Assembly (NCBI GenBank): GCA_028282885.1 | Contig: JANQGX010000020.1 | Span: 62,001-126,000, forward strand | DNA from: SAR324 cluster bacterium | GTDB lineage: Bacteria > SAR324 > XYD2-FULL-50-16 | Reading direction: 5' to 3' | DNA length: 64,000 nt | In this document: in pieces, positions 56,277 through 64,000 of the stretch | How the letters are laid out: each line of letters begins with the position of its first letter | Numbering within the stretch: position 1 is the stretch's first letter | Position numbers and translations under genes: made by a program | The notes under the pieces: model-generated | The model's database searches: none | Told to the model about the DNA's origin: nothing | The model's input: the letters and a program-made list of their open reading frames with translations, nothing else

Positions 56277-57182
56277 CTAATCCAGTTTGTTTTTGATTGG
56301 TTTCAAACTGAAGATATAGCCGGACATGGCATTAATATCCGCCTCTGAAAGGAACTGATAACCCTCATCGATCACTTCGGCCATCACCCCCTCGGTGTAA
56401 TCGCCATCCGGCTTTTGTCCGGAAGTCAGGAACCAGTTCAAATCCTTTTGGGACCAACTCCCTATCCCTGTTTCCCTGTCGGGTGTAATATTGGGAGCCA
56501 GTTCCAGTTCAGGTCCTTCCTTTGTGCCTGCAAACAGCAGGTTCTGTTTAACTGCTCCTGTTATATTCCTGGGAGAATGACATTCGGCACAGTGAGCAAG
56601 CCCCGAAACCAGGTATGCACCCCGGTTCCATTCTTCTGATTTCCGCTGATCGAATTGATAACTTCCAGGGCTGAAATTGACGAGTTTCCAGAAAAACAGT
56701 CCGAATCTCCATCCGAATGGCGGATACATATCGTCAGGCTTTGTCTCTCTTTCAACCGGTGCAATGGTCTTCAAATAAGCGAAGAGAGCTTTTAAGTCAT
56801 CTGTCTGCATTTTTGTAAAGGAGGTGTAGGGGAACACCGGAAAGAGATGAGAACCATCCGGGCGAACACCCTTTGTCATGGCGTTGATGAAATCAAGTTC
56901 ACTCCAGTTACCTATCCCGGTTTCAGCATCAGGGGTTATATTGCTGGTGTAAACCGGGCCAAAGGGGGTCTTCAGGGGACGGTTGCCGGCCATAATGGCT
57001 TGGGGATCGTTTGGGTCAGTATGACAACTGCATCCGCCGGTGGCATGAAGCACATATTTGCCTTTTTCTGCCATATCTGCACCTTCAGTCAAAGGGGGGA
57101 TTGAAAGCAGAGCTGCCAGGATGACTATCCGGAATCCGGCAGATTTCAGATTAGACATCTTTGTTTTCATGCGGCTTATCAT
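56277..57182 (-). CDS. Di-heme c-type cytochrome with atypical first heme site
   Basis: The 301-residue periplasmic protein has a signal peptide (about 15-36) and two cytochrome c domains. The first shows GGCSCHTD (CxCH rather than CxxCH, residues 51-54). The second has the canonical site CAECHSPRN (about 200). Each half contains NITPD-x-ETGIG-x-WS, a motif of alcohol/aldehyde-dehydrogenase-associated or thiosulfate-dehydrogenase-like di-heme cytochromes. The start ATG 57182 follows AAGGGG. It lies just downstream of a monoheme cytochrome on the same strand (58 bases apart), and the pair probably forms a periplasmic electron-transfer unit. Confidence 0.8.
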   Translation of the reverse strand: MISRMKTKMSNLKSAGFRIVILAALLSIPPLTEGADMAEKGKYVLHATGGCSCHTDPNDPQAIMAGNRPLKTPFGPVYTSNITPDAETGIGNWSELDFINAMTKGVRPDGSHLFPVFPYTSFTKMQTDDLKALFAYLKTIAPVERETKPDDMYPPFGWRFGLFFWKLVNFSPGSYQFDQRKSEEWNRGAYLVSGLAHCAECHSPRNITGAVKQNLLFAGTKEGPELELAPNITPDRETGIGSWSQKDLNWFLTSGQKPDGDYTEGVMAEVIDEGYQFLSEADINAMSGYIFSLKPIKNKLD

Positions 57183-57240
57183 AAGACCCCTTTAGTTGAT
57201 GTATTCGATTGAACCGGTCTGTCCATTCAGGCCATTCGGA

Positions 57241-57702
57241 TTATCGGGCGAATCGCTGGCCCTTTGGTTTCCTGAACTGCCTGTGACAACTCCCACAAGC
57301 CTGACCGATTGCCTTCACATTTCCCATCACATTCCCTGTTCCGGATTCTGCGGTCTCAGCTAAAGCTTTTGCCGCATCGGCGGTTTTTTTTGCTGCCGCG
57401 ACAAAAGCTGCCCAATCATCCCAGGTTTGCGGTTTTGTATCGGTCCTGCCGGATGTGATTTTCTTTGCAAACGCATCTTCAGTCATCAGGGAATTCATCT
57501 CAACGATTTTTGCGTGGGAGGTAATCTGATTTTTAAACGGGAGATTGTTTTTCAAAACATCTCCGATCATCGCCATATGATTCGCATTCGATTTCATCAG
57601 CTTTTGTCGGTAGGCAGAAAAGGAATCATTGTCCTGGGCCTGAATATTTCCCACGGATATTAATAATCCACTGATGATTAAGATTAACTGATATTTTTTC
57701 AT
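57241..57702 (-). CDS. Cytochrome c' (class II c-type cytochrome)
   Basis: The start is set at ATG 57702 behind GGAGC, giving 153 residues with a signal peptide (KKYQLILIISGLLISVGNIQAQ). The rest is helical (four-helix bundle expected), and the single heme motif CGSCHRQFRKPKGQ lies near the C terminus, as in class II cytochromes c'. These proteins bind NO or CO at a five-coordinate heme or act as electron carriers. It is the first gene of a pair with the di-heme cytochrome on the minus strand. Confidence 0.85.
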   Translation of the reverse strand: MKKYQLILIISGLLISVGNIQAQDNDSFSAYRQKLMKSNANHMAMIGDVLKNNLPFKNQITSHAKIVEMNSLMTEDAFAKKITSGRTDTKPQTWDDWAAFVAAAKKTADAAKALAETAESGTGNVMGNVKAIGQACGSCHRQFRKPKGQRFAR

Positions 57703-58063
57703 GGTCTTGCTCCGGATTGGGGTTTGATTTGAAGTACTCAATTATCTTGCCTTGACCTGCGAATTTAATATCACACTACAGCAGGAAATGACAGTATAAT
57801 AGTTGATGGTCTGCTACTTCAGCGACTGTTGAACTACAAATCCCCGGTAAGATCACAATATCAAAACGGTACCGTGAGAGTAAACTGAAGCAGGGTTCCA
57901 ATCTGTTAGCGGGAACTGTTTTGTGGATTCCTGCTGAAAAATATCGGGTTGGGAGGCGCGGTTAACAGACTTGGAGGATATCGGCGCACTTTTAATTGTT
58001 TGGTTAATCCAAAAGGCTTTGATCCGGATAAGCCCTTTGGAAAATAGAAAAAAGATTTCAGAG

Positions 58064-58891
58064 CTAATCCAGCTTGAAAATCCGTCTGGCATTTTCGTAT
58101 AGAAACAGAGCTTTCTGTTCGTCGTTTAATTCAAGCTTTTCCAGTCTTTCCAGGCATTGACCCGGTGTAATCATCGGATAATTGGTTCCAAACAAAACCT
58201 TTTTGCGTCCGTTGGTTTTCATGAATCTGACCAGTTCTTCCGGAAAACGATGAGCCGCATAGGCAGAGGTATCTATTACCACATTCTGATGCTTTGTTGC
58301 CACGGCGATCATCTCCTCTGTCCAGGGATAGCCGATATGCCCACAGACCATCTTCAACTCGGGAAAATCGATAGCTACCTCATCGATGTAGGGAATCGGT
58401 CGTCCCGGTTCCGAAGGACAAAGCGGACCCGTGTGCCCAACCTGCAGACAGACCGGGATATCCAGTTCCACACATTCGGCAAACAGGGGATAGTACCTTC
58501 TGTCTGTGGTTGGCAGGTTCCAAAGCCATTGGACAATTCGTAAACCGCGGAAGCCCTCGTTTTTTACATAGTGCCTCAGTTCCCTGACCCCTTCCATGGG
58601 CTTATATAAATTTGTCGAGGCTATTCCCACGAAGCGATCCGGAAATGAGTCTGTCAATGACAGAACCTCCTCATTAGTGATTAGTGGCCCTTGGGGACCA
58701 TACCAGGAGCTGATTAAACCGATCCCGACGCCTGCCTGATCCATTACCCCAAGAGTGGCTTCTGCCGGAATTTCCTCCGTAACCTTGTCAATGCCCATCC
58801 AACGACGCAGGGAAGCAAACATATCATGGTTGATAAAGTTCAGATTGGGGTGCTGCATCCAAACATCTATTATGGCTGCTTTGTCGGTCAT
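58064..58891 (-). CDS. Amidohydrolase 2-family (TIM-barrel) hydrolase/decarboxylase
   Basis: The 275-residue protein resembles the amidohydrolase 2 (ACMSD-like) family: FVGIASTNLYKPMEG, then the metal His in LQVGHTGP (about 157), His in VCGHIGYPW (about 186), and Asp/Asn in LFGTNYPMITPGQCLERL. The usual N-terminal HxH is replaced by VWMQHPNLN, so metal binding may differ from the classical site. Relatives hydrolyse or decarboxylate aromatic and lactone substrates. It is divergent from the alpha/beta hydrolase gene. Confidence 0.78.
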   Translation of the reverse strand: MTDKAAIIDVWMQHPNLNFINHDMFASLRRWMGIDKVTEEIPAEATLGVMDQAGVGIGLISSWYGPQGPLITNEEVLSLTDSFPDRFVGIASTNLYKPMEGVRELRHYVKNEGFRGLRIVQWLWNLPTTDRRYYPLFAECVELDIPVCLQVGHTGPLCPSEPGRPIPYIDEVAIDFPELKMVCGHIGYPWTEEMIAVATKHQNVVIDTSAYAAHRFPEELVRFMKTNGRKKVLFGTNYPMITPGQCLERLEKLELNDEQKALFLYENARRIFKLD

Positions 58892-59182
58892 GTCAGTTCT
58901 CCCGTGATTGATTCAATTCAGATGATATTTGCGATCATTTTTGATGTTAACACTGACAACATTATTGACTTTATAAAGCAATGTTTGCAATGCATCATTT
59001 CTTATTGACAACCAGCGAGATCACATTGTAGGTAGCGACAAACAGATTGAGTTGATTCCGGATCTTTTTTTACGTGTTTGCCGACTATAGAGACGATACG
59101 GTTATTGCCTTGATTGTTTGATTTGGAAGGGAGAAAGGTTGCAATTGTACCGATCTGACAATCTTCAACAGAGGAGGGTAAT

Positions 59183-59986
59183 ATGGAGGCTCATCAAGGG
59201 TTGGAAGTTATCGAAAGGTTACCCGAAGCTGATAAAAAAGAACCCCCGATATTGTTTGTCCACGGTGCCTGGCATGGTGCCTGGTGCTGGGAGGAGTATT
59301 TTTTACCCTATTTTGCAAAACAGGGGTATCATGTGAAAGCGGTCAGTCTCAGGGGACATGGCAAGAGCAGGGGAAAAGATAAGTTAAGGACAGCCCGCAT
59401 CGCTGATTATGTTGAGGACGTTATCTCGGCGGTCGAGTCCTTCACAACGCCCCCTGTTCTGATCGGACATTCCATGGGTGGCATGATTGTTCAAAAGTAT
59501 CTGGAGTCGGATGTTAACCCCCCGGTTCAAAGGGCCATTTTGCTGGCGCCCGTGCCTCCTTACGGTGTCTGGAAGACCACGCTTGGAATACTGGCAAGGC
59601 ATCCCCTGGTGTTTCTACAGGTCAACCTCACCTTGAAGTTATATCCCATTATTTCTACCTTGGCCCGCATGCAGGAATCTTTCTTCTCACCGGATATGCC
59701 GAAGGCGGACCTGGAGAGGTATTTTTCAAAACTGCAGAATGAGTCTTACCTGGCTTTTATGGATATGCTTTTTCTAAACCTTCCCAAACCCAAAAAAATC
59801 AAAACACCCATCGAGGTTCTGGCGGCTGAAAACGATACTATTTTTTCACTGGCGGACAACAAAGCCACCGCCAGGGCATACGGAACCGAAGTCCGGGTAT
59901 TTGGAAATATGGCTCATGACATGATGCTGGAAAAAGACTGGCAGAAAGTTGCCGATTGTATTCTGGAGATCATTCAGGCCGAGTGA
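59183..59986 (+). CDS. Alpha/beta-fold hydrolase
   Basis: The 267-residue protein has the oxyanion-region sequence FVHGAWHGAWCWEEYF (about 28-43), the nucleophile elbow GHSMGGM (Ser near 99), a lid region (about 135-190), and the late catalytic Asp/His in AAENDTIFS and NMAHDMMLEKDW (His near 249). It is a serine hydrolase for an ester or lactone. A GAGGAGGG ribosome site precedes ATG 59183. It is likely related to the divergent amidohydrolase in function. Confidence 0.88.
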   Translation: MEAHQGLEVIERLPEADKKEPPILFVHGAWHGAWCWEEYFLPYFAKQGYHVKAVSLRGHGKSRGKDKLRTARIADYVEDVISAVESFTTPPVLIGHSMGGMIVQKYLESDVNPPVQRAILLAPVPPYGVWKTTLGILARHPLVFLQVNLTLKLYPIISTLARMQESFFSPDMPKADLERYFSKLQNESYLAFMDMLFLNLPKPKKIKTPIEVLAAENDTIFSLADNKATARAYGTEVRVFGNMAHDMMLEKDWQKVADCILEIIQAE

Positions 59987-60106
59987 TTCAATAACGAAAG
60001 AGGCATGATTTAAGTATCCCTTTTCCCGGATTAATCGCTTATCAATCTGCAGGTTAAACTCCGTTCAGTCCTTTAACAATGGGACCGGAAGTATATTACA
60101 AGATAG

Positions 60107-60784
60107 ATGATCAAAACCTCCAATCTTCATGAAGCCGTACATTATTCACCGGATTTTTGGACACAATTGGGTAATAATATTCGCTCCGGGCATTTTAACA
60201 CCGGGCAGTTGATTCATATCGACAACGATCTGTTGACAGGGATCAGAGCTGTTGTAACGAACCTGGATGACCGTAACCGTTTTGATGTTATTGCGGAGAA
60301 GATTCGGATTGAGCTTGCTTCAAAGCAAAAGTCAGGTGATCGTTATTGGGAGGAGCTGAATCTTCTGTACTGGCTGGCGGCTGTTGTTTCATTTCTGTTC
60401 GATGAGAAACGACAGGCCAGGAAAGATATCAAATCTATCGATCCGATCGGCTCGTCAAAACCACCCCTCTTCCCATTTTTCTCCTATCACCTTCTCGGAT
60501 ACAAAAAACTGAATCTTCTCACAGGGGAAGACAGATCATTAATGGTTTTAACCTGGGGAAAGCCGAGAAATCACAAGACATTATGGCAGATTCATCTGGA
60601 GAGCCTTCGGACGGTCGAACCACTCCAATCCGTGTCCACTGTTGACAATCCACTCTCTCCACATCGAAAAATCCAGAAGAGGTCTCGTTATCTTCCATGC
60701 TGGTCCGAGGTAACAAATCGAAAGCTGGCTATCGCTGTTTCAGCACTGTTAATCACCCTGCTTTTGATATGGTTCTTCACCTGA
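60107..60784 (+). CDS. Unrecognised tail-anchored protein
   Basis: The 225-residue protein has no family I recognise. The N-terminal three-quarters is soluble, with a helical hydrophobic stretch (LNLLYWLAAVVSFLFDEKRQ, about 84-103) that may pack inside the fold. A linker with KIQKRSRYLP precedes a single C-terminal hydrophobic helix (about 205-222; IAVSALLITLLLIWFF). This would anchor the protein in the membrane with the bulk cytoplasmic. No strong ribosome site is visible before ATG 60107. It lies beside the IS630 element and downstream of the alpha/beta hydrolase. Confidence 0.6.
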   Translation: MIKTSNLHEAVHYSPDFWTQLGNNIRSGHFNTGQLIHIDNDLLTGIRAVVTNLDDRNRFDVIAEKIRIELASKQKSGDRYWEELNLLYWLAAVVSFLFDEKRQARKDIKSIDPIGSSKPPLFPFFSYHLLGYKKLNLLTGEDRSLMVLTWGKPRNHKTLWQIHLESLRTVEPLQSVSTVDNPLSPHRKIQKRSRYLPCWSEVTNRKLAIAVSALLITLLLIWFFT

Positions 60785-60988
60785 TTGGTTAATCAACGGT
60801 TTGAAAGGCCAGGCTAACCATAAGAAACGGGTTTATCTTAAAGCACTGCCTGAATGATTATCAATGTTGGAAGAAAGCCTCAGGATGTCTCTTGCCAAAG
60901 AAAAGTTGAAAGACAATCCTTTAGATCTGCCGGAATATAAGACAAAAGCGGGCAGTCACATTACCACAAAACTAGCACAATATACAAC

Positions 60989-62121
60989 TTAAAATTTCGG
61001 ATATAGCCTTTTTAGCTTAATTCGTGCATCTGTTGTACGAAATTGCCAATTGACTGCCGATTGACGGTTGTTTCTATCATCGTTCCAAGCAGATACATTC
61101 GAACGAACTTTTTCAATGCAATCAATATGACTGGAAAGACATTGCCCCTTTAAAACACTGAGTTCAATCTCTGCTATATTGAGCCAGCTCCCATGCTTCG
61201 GGGTGTAATGAATTTCAGGTCTATTAGCCAGATTTCGGGCTTTCTCTGGCGGAAATGTTTCATACAAGGATGCGATCTTATGCGTATTCAGATTATCCAT
61301 TACGAGAACAACCTTTTCCGCTTTTGGATATCTGTGCTCAAGCATCTCTTCGATAAAGCAGGCCCAATCGACCTTTGTGCGGCGTTCAGTGATTTTTACT
61401 TTGCGTTTTCCGCCGAGAGGTTCCACTTCCATAAAAATATTCGCAACACCTTTTCGGACATATTCATCATCTATCAACACCGGATGGCCAGGGGCTGCCG
61501 GTATAGGTTCTTGAATTTCGCCAATCAACTGCATACTCGATTCGTCCACGCATACAACCGGATACTGCTGGTTATAAGGACGTGCATAGACTTCCAGGAT
61601 ATCTTCCATCGCCGCTACGAAGGCCGCGTTATGATCCGGTGGGATTTTCCAGTAGCGGCTGAGGTGAGGCTTGAATTCATTTTTTTTAAGGTGTTGCAAA
61701 CAGTCATCGGCGAAACACTCGGTACAATATTCAATTCGACAAGCTTTTCCGCCAGTAACCTGACCGTCCATCGCTTGCGCCCCTCCGGGGGATCCGTACA
61801 GGCTAAAGCGATCAATTTTGCTTCAAAATCGCCACCAAACTGGATCTCGCGCGGTGGTGTTGTTCGTTGTTTTCGTTCGATTGCATTTGGAAGACCTTCT
61901 TCGACAAATCGCTTCTTCAATTTTTCAAGGCTTCTGGTAGTCGTACCCAGTGCCTCCGCAACATTGGAGACAAGCCATTTTGGACCGTATTCGCCGGCAT
62001 CCAATAGAAGTAATGCACGGGCATACAATACGGTTCGAGCAGCTCTTTTGCCTTTGGTGGAAATAGCTTCCAGATCTTTTCGTTCCTTTATTGTAAGAGT
62101 GACTCTGTATCTCGGGGCCAT
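60989..62121 (-). CDS. IS630 transposase (OrfA/OrfB fused by -1 frameshift)
   Basis: The start is ATG 62121 behind GGAGGAGAG. The N-terminal part (OrfA, to stop 61615) is a helix-turn-helix domain (VSNVAEALGTTTRSLEKLKK, RWTVRLLAEKLVELN). The catalytic part (OrfB) carries the DDE residues in VCVDESSM, VLVMDNLNTHK and LNIAEIELSVLKGQ. At 61680-61687 the minus strand reads A8; a canonical A-AAA-AAA slip of -1 converts NTLKKM into NTLKKNEFKP and joins the two halves. The catalytic residues are all present, so the element may be active. Confidence 0.88.
61680..61687 (-). promoter_or_regulatory. Programmed -1 frameshift slippery site
   Basis: An A8 run on the minus strand contains A-AAA-AAA in the OrfA frame, a standard slippery heptamer. 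Reading continues in the OrfB frame as AAT GAA TTC, giving a continuous protein typical of IS630 transposases. Confidence 0.75.
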
Positions 62122-62353
62122 ACTCTCCTCCATTTTTGGGTTGTGTCTGGAGAGGAGAATAGCACACAATTTCCATTATGCGAAGATTTAAATTTTATAT
62201 TATACTGGTCGGATATGTAAGTAATAGTATTTATAAAAAACTCAAAACCTTAGAAATGCTTGAGCGGCAAAAACGTTTATAATTATACGACCGACATCGG
62301 ACATGACGGATTTATAACCGGGTGAAACCATTTAATTGACAACAGAGGTGATG

Positions 62354-63703
62354 ATGAAAAATGCTATCCGTAACAATAGAAAGCACTTGTTTTATTATCT
62401 GTTTTTGGGTCTTCTTTTATCCGGCTTGCTGTTGGCAGCCTGTGAACAAGCTGATGATGACGATGACAGCACAGTAAACACCACCGGTACAAACGCTTCT
62501 GTTCCGGTGACCCTGTCGGTAAAAGCTGCCAATTCATCGGATTACTCACCGGATCAGTCGCAGATGAGATTGCACTCGACAGTGGATATCACCCCTGATA
62601 CCGAATTCCATCCCACTTCCATCGCATCGGGACCACCGGAAGGATTCAGGCTGGCAATCACCGAAATCATTCTGGAGAGTACCGGGGAGGATCAAGGAAT
62701 CGTCAAGCTTTTCGAGAGTAGCGAGGGAGTCGTCATCGATATTGAGGGGAGTGTTGTTGATCTCTCATCGTTGATCGGGGAAGTGGAAAACCAGGTGGAT
62801 GCTTCCGGTAATGAAATCATCTTTAACATTCCTTCAGGTACCTATAATCGGCTCAATTTCAGTTTCATGCGTAAAGCCCAGATCAAGGGTTGTGTCAGAG
62901 CTGTTTTCGCAGAAGACATTTCAGACGTCACCGATGCATCGGGTGACCATACCTATTGTACCCAGGCAGAGTTTTCGACCTTTAGCGGAAATAAAGGACA
63001 GAACGCCGATTTTGAAGATAAAACACCGGAGTGGATGGACTTTGATATCAATGGCCTGAATTCGTTTACCGCCGATACATCCGAGACATTTGGACTGGGA
63101 TTTCCTATTGAAAACAATCTTGTAGTGGAGGCAACAACAGATGTTCTTCAAGTGAATATGGTTATTGATTTGAACAGACTCCTGCGTTTTTACAACCGGG
63201 GCCGGTCTGATACCGGACCAAACCCCGGCCACCCAACCGATTTCAGTTACTTCTTTGATACCACTTTTCATGATTCCATTTTCGGTTTTGCAGGTGAACC
63301 AGGGCAGATCTATGGTTACTATATGAGCGCATATACATGCTGGAATGCCGATGTAATTCCGGAAGATCATATCTGTCAAGCCGATGGTTCCTGGATCGAT
63401 TTCTGGATGACGATTTTGACAGACGCTTCCGGGAATCCTCTTGTCGCGAGTTTCATGCCTGACGATGATAATATGGGAATAGTCAAGGGAACTCATCGGG
63501 ATGTGTCCGGAGATTTTGTAGTAGACAATGGGGATGGAACAATGAAAATTCGATTCAGCCTCGGAGAAGGGGATGAAGGGGCCATAATGAACTTCCCACA
63601 AAACTTGAGCGCTACTCCTGTGGGCGGCAGTATTTCAGGAGTTCAAATTGAAGGATACCAAGACTCTTATGGAACTGTATCTATTCTCAGGCGTCAGTTG
63701 TGA
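62354..63703 (+). CDS. Large acidic surface/periplasmic lipoprotein
   Basis: The start is taken at ATG 62354 behind GAGGTG (ATG 62351 is equally possible); a TTG at 62336 is less likely. The signal peptide ends in the lipobox LLLAAC, so Cys near 29 is lipidated, followed by an acidic run (DDDDD) and a Thr/Asn-rich linker. The mature region (about 60-449) is beta-rich with few charged helices and contains several cysteines (KGCVRAV, DHTYCT, YTCWN, HICQ) that may form disulfides. It resembles secreted lipoproteins of unknown role; no family is assigned. The Asp run after +1 may affect outer-membrane sorting. Confidence 0.7.
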   Translation: MKNAIRNNRKHLFYYLFLGLLLSGLLLAACEQADDDDDSTVNTTGTNASVPVTLSVKAANSSDYSPDQSQMRLHSTVDITPDTEFHPTSIASGPPEGFRLAITEIILESTGEDQGIVKLFESSEGVVIDIEGSVVDLSSLIGEVENQVDASGNEIIFNIPSGTYNRLNFSFMRKAQIKGCVRAVFAEDISDVTDASGDHTYCTQAEFSTFSGNKGQNADFEDKTPEWMDFDINGLNSFTADTSETFGLGFPIENNLVVEATTDVLQVNMVIDLNRLLRFYNRGRSDTGPNPGHPTDFSYFFDTTFHDSIFGFAGEPGQIYGYYMSAYTCWNADVIPEDHICQADGSWIDFWMTILTDASGNPLVASFMPDDDNMGIVKGTHRDVSGDFVVDNGDGTMKIRFSLGEGDEGAIMNFPQNLSATPVGGSISGVQIEGYQDSYGTVSILRRQL

Positions 63704-63749
63704 AACTGAAATATCCTCCCAGCGTTGCTCACTTTAAACAGACTCACGA

Positions 63750-64000
63750 CTACTTATCGTTTGATTCGCTGGCGTCCAGGGAGAAGGCGGTGTTGCTTTT
63801 GATGGTTTTCAGGACAAAAGTGGAATTGATCGTTTGAATCCCTTCAATGCCGGTGAGACGGTTGACTATGAAATCGGAATAGTTGTCCAGACTGTCCAGG
63901 GCAATCTTGAGGATAAAGTCGTTGTCACCCGAAATCTGGTAGCACTCCAGCACTTCATCCAGCTCCAAAATCGTGCTGACGAAATTGTCCATTGATGAGA
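63750..64000 (-). CDS. Lrp/AsnC-family regulator, partial
   Basis: The gene runs off the right edge; the visible C-terminal 83 codons form the RAM/AsnC ligand-binding domain. The segment DEVLECYQISGDNDFILKIA matches the family's conserved (V-x-ECY-x-x-x-GD-x-DF-L-K) motif. TFVLKTIKSNTAF is the C-terminal strand before the tail. The N-terminal HTH is outside the window. It probably senses an amino acid; target unknown. Confidence 0.85.
   Translation of the reverse strand, partial: SSMDNFVSTILELDEVLECYQISGDNDFILKIALDSLDNYSDFIVNRLTGIEGIQTINSTFVLKTIKSNTAFSLDASESNDK

Larger units (their letters stand above)
60979..62201 (-). mobile_element. IS630-family insertion sequence
   Basis: The element, about 1.2 kb, is bounded by imperfect 25-base terminal inverted repeats. 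The left end 60979-61003 and the inverted right end 62177-62201 agree at 20 of 25 positions, both beginning AATATA. Both ends contain TA dinucleotides, the target duplicated by IS630 elements. The two frames (61615-62121 and 60989-61771) form one DDE transposase through a -1 frameshift. Exact outer ends are uncertain by a few bases. Confidence 0.8.

Noticed and set aside
62921..63601. Minus-strand ORF inside the lipoprotein gene
   Set aside because: Antisense to the lipoprotein frame, which has signal peptide, lipobox and ribosome site.
1..64000. CRISPR arrays, tRNA or rRNA genes, prophage genes
   Set aside because: No regularly spaced repeats, cloverleaf-like sequences, conserved rRNA segments or phage structural genes were seen by eye.

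Overview
The window is a heterotrophic Gram-negative bacterial chromosome segment. It carries an Omp85-like outer-membrane barrel, a lipoprotein, several periplasmic binding proteins and c-type cytochromes. It is rich in organic-acid and osmolyte uptake systems, amidohydrolase/lactonase/dehydrogenase enzymes and large sensor kinases. The style resembles marine delta-proteobacterial-type or SAR324-type genomes, but no rRNA or other marker fixes the taxon; pheST is the only housekeeping locus.

Layout, 1-26 kb. A truncated [2Fe-2S] dehydrogenase subunit (minus) is followed by a 7TM/LytTR sensor, a DapB-like dehydrogenase and an outer-membrane barrel. Next is a gene-poor stretch with transposase-like debris (5.9-6.2 kb). 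From 6.4 to 15.0 kb lie two complete tripartite tricarboxylate transporters (tctCBA) on the plus strand. They enclose a minus-strand CitA/CitB-type two-component pair, which abuts the first transporter tail to tail and is divergent from the second. A metallo-beta-lactamase-fold protein follows. A minus-strand catabolic group (16.3-21.8 kb) contains a ThDP enzyme, a zinc alcohol dehydrogenase, a GltS-type symporter and an SDR. Then come a small ferritin-like gene split by a -1 frameshift, a patatin and adenine deaminase.

Layout, 26-44.7 kb. Three multidomain histidine kinases surround a ProVWX glycine-betaine transporter and a MarR regulator with a putative operator. A sugar ABC transporter (binding protein, two permeases, MalK-like ATPase) lies downstream of pheST. 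The pheST operon is preceded by two tandem phenylalanine-rich leader peptides, each followed by its own Rho-independent terminator and a matched antiterminator segment. This is the clearest regulatory device in the window.

Layout, 44.9-64 kb. A phosphotriesterase-like hydrolase is divergent from a sphingosine-1-phosphate-lyase-like PLP enzyme that leads an SDR/MFS/GNAT group; a sigma-54 activator faces this group. Further on are a nitroreductase, a PAS-rich hybrid kinase, two periplasmic c-type cytochromes (one with an atypical CxCH site), an amidohydrolase, an alpha/beta hydrolase and an unrecognised tail-anchored protein. An apparently intact IS630-family element with a programmed-frameshift signal, a large acidic lipoprotein and a truncated Lrp/AsnC regulator complete the window.

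No CRISPR array, prophage, tRNA or rRNA gene was seen. The most unusual items are the tandem Phe attenuators, the split ferritin, the regulator enclosed by two TTT transporters, and the SPL-like lyase cluster with repeated operator-like sites.
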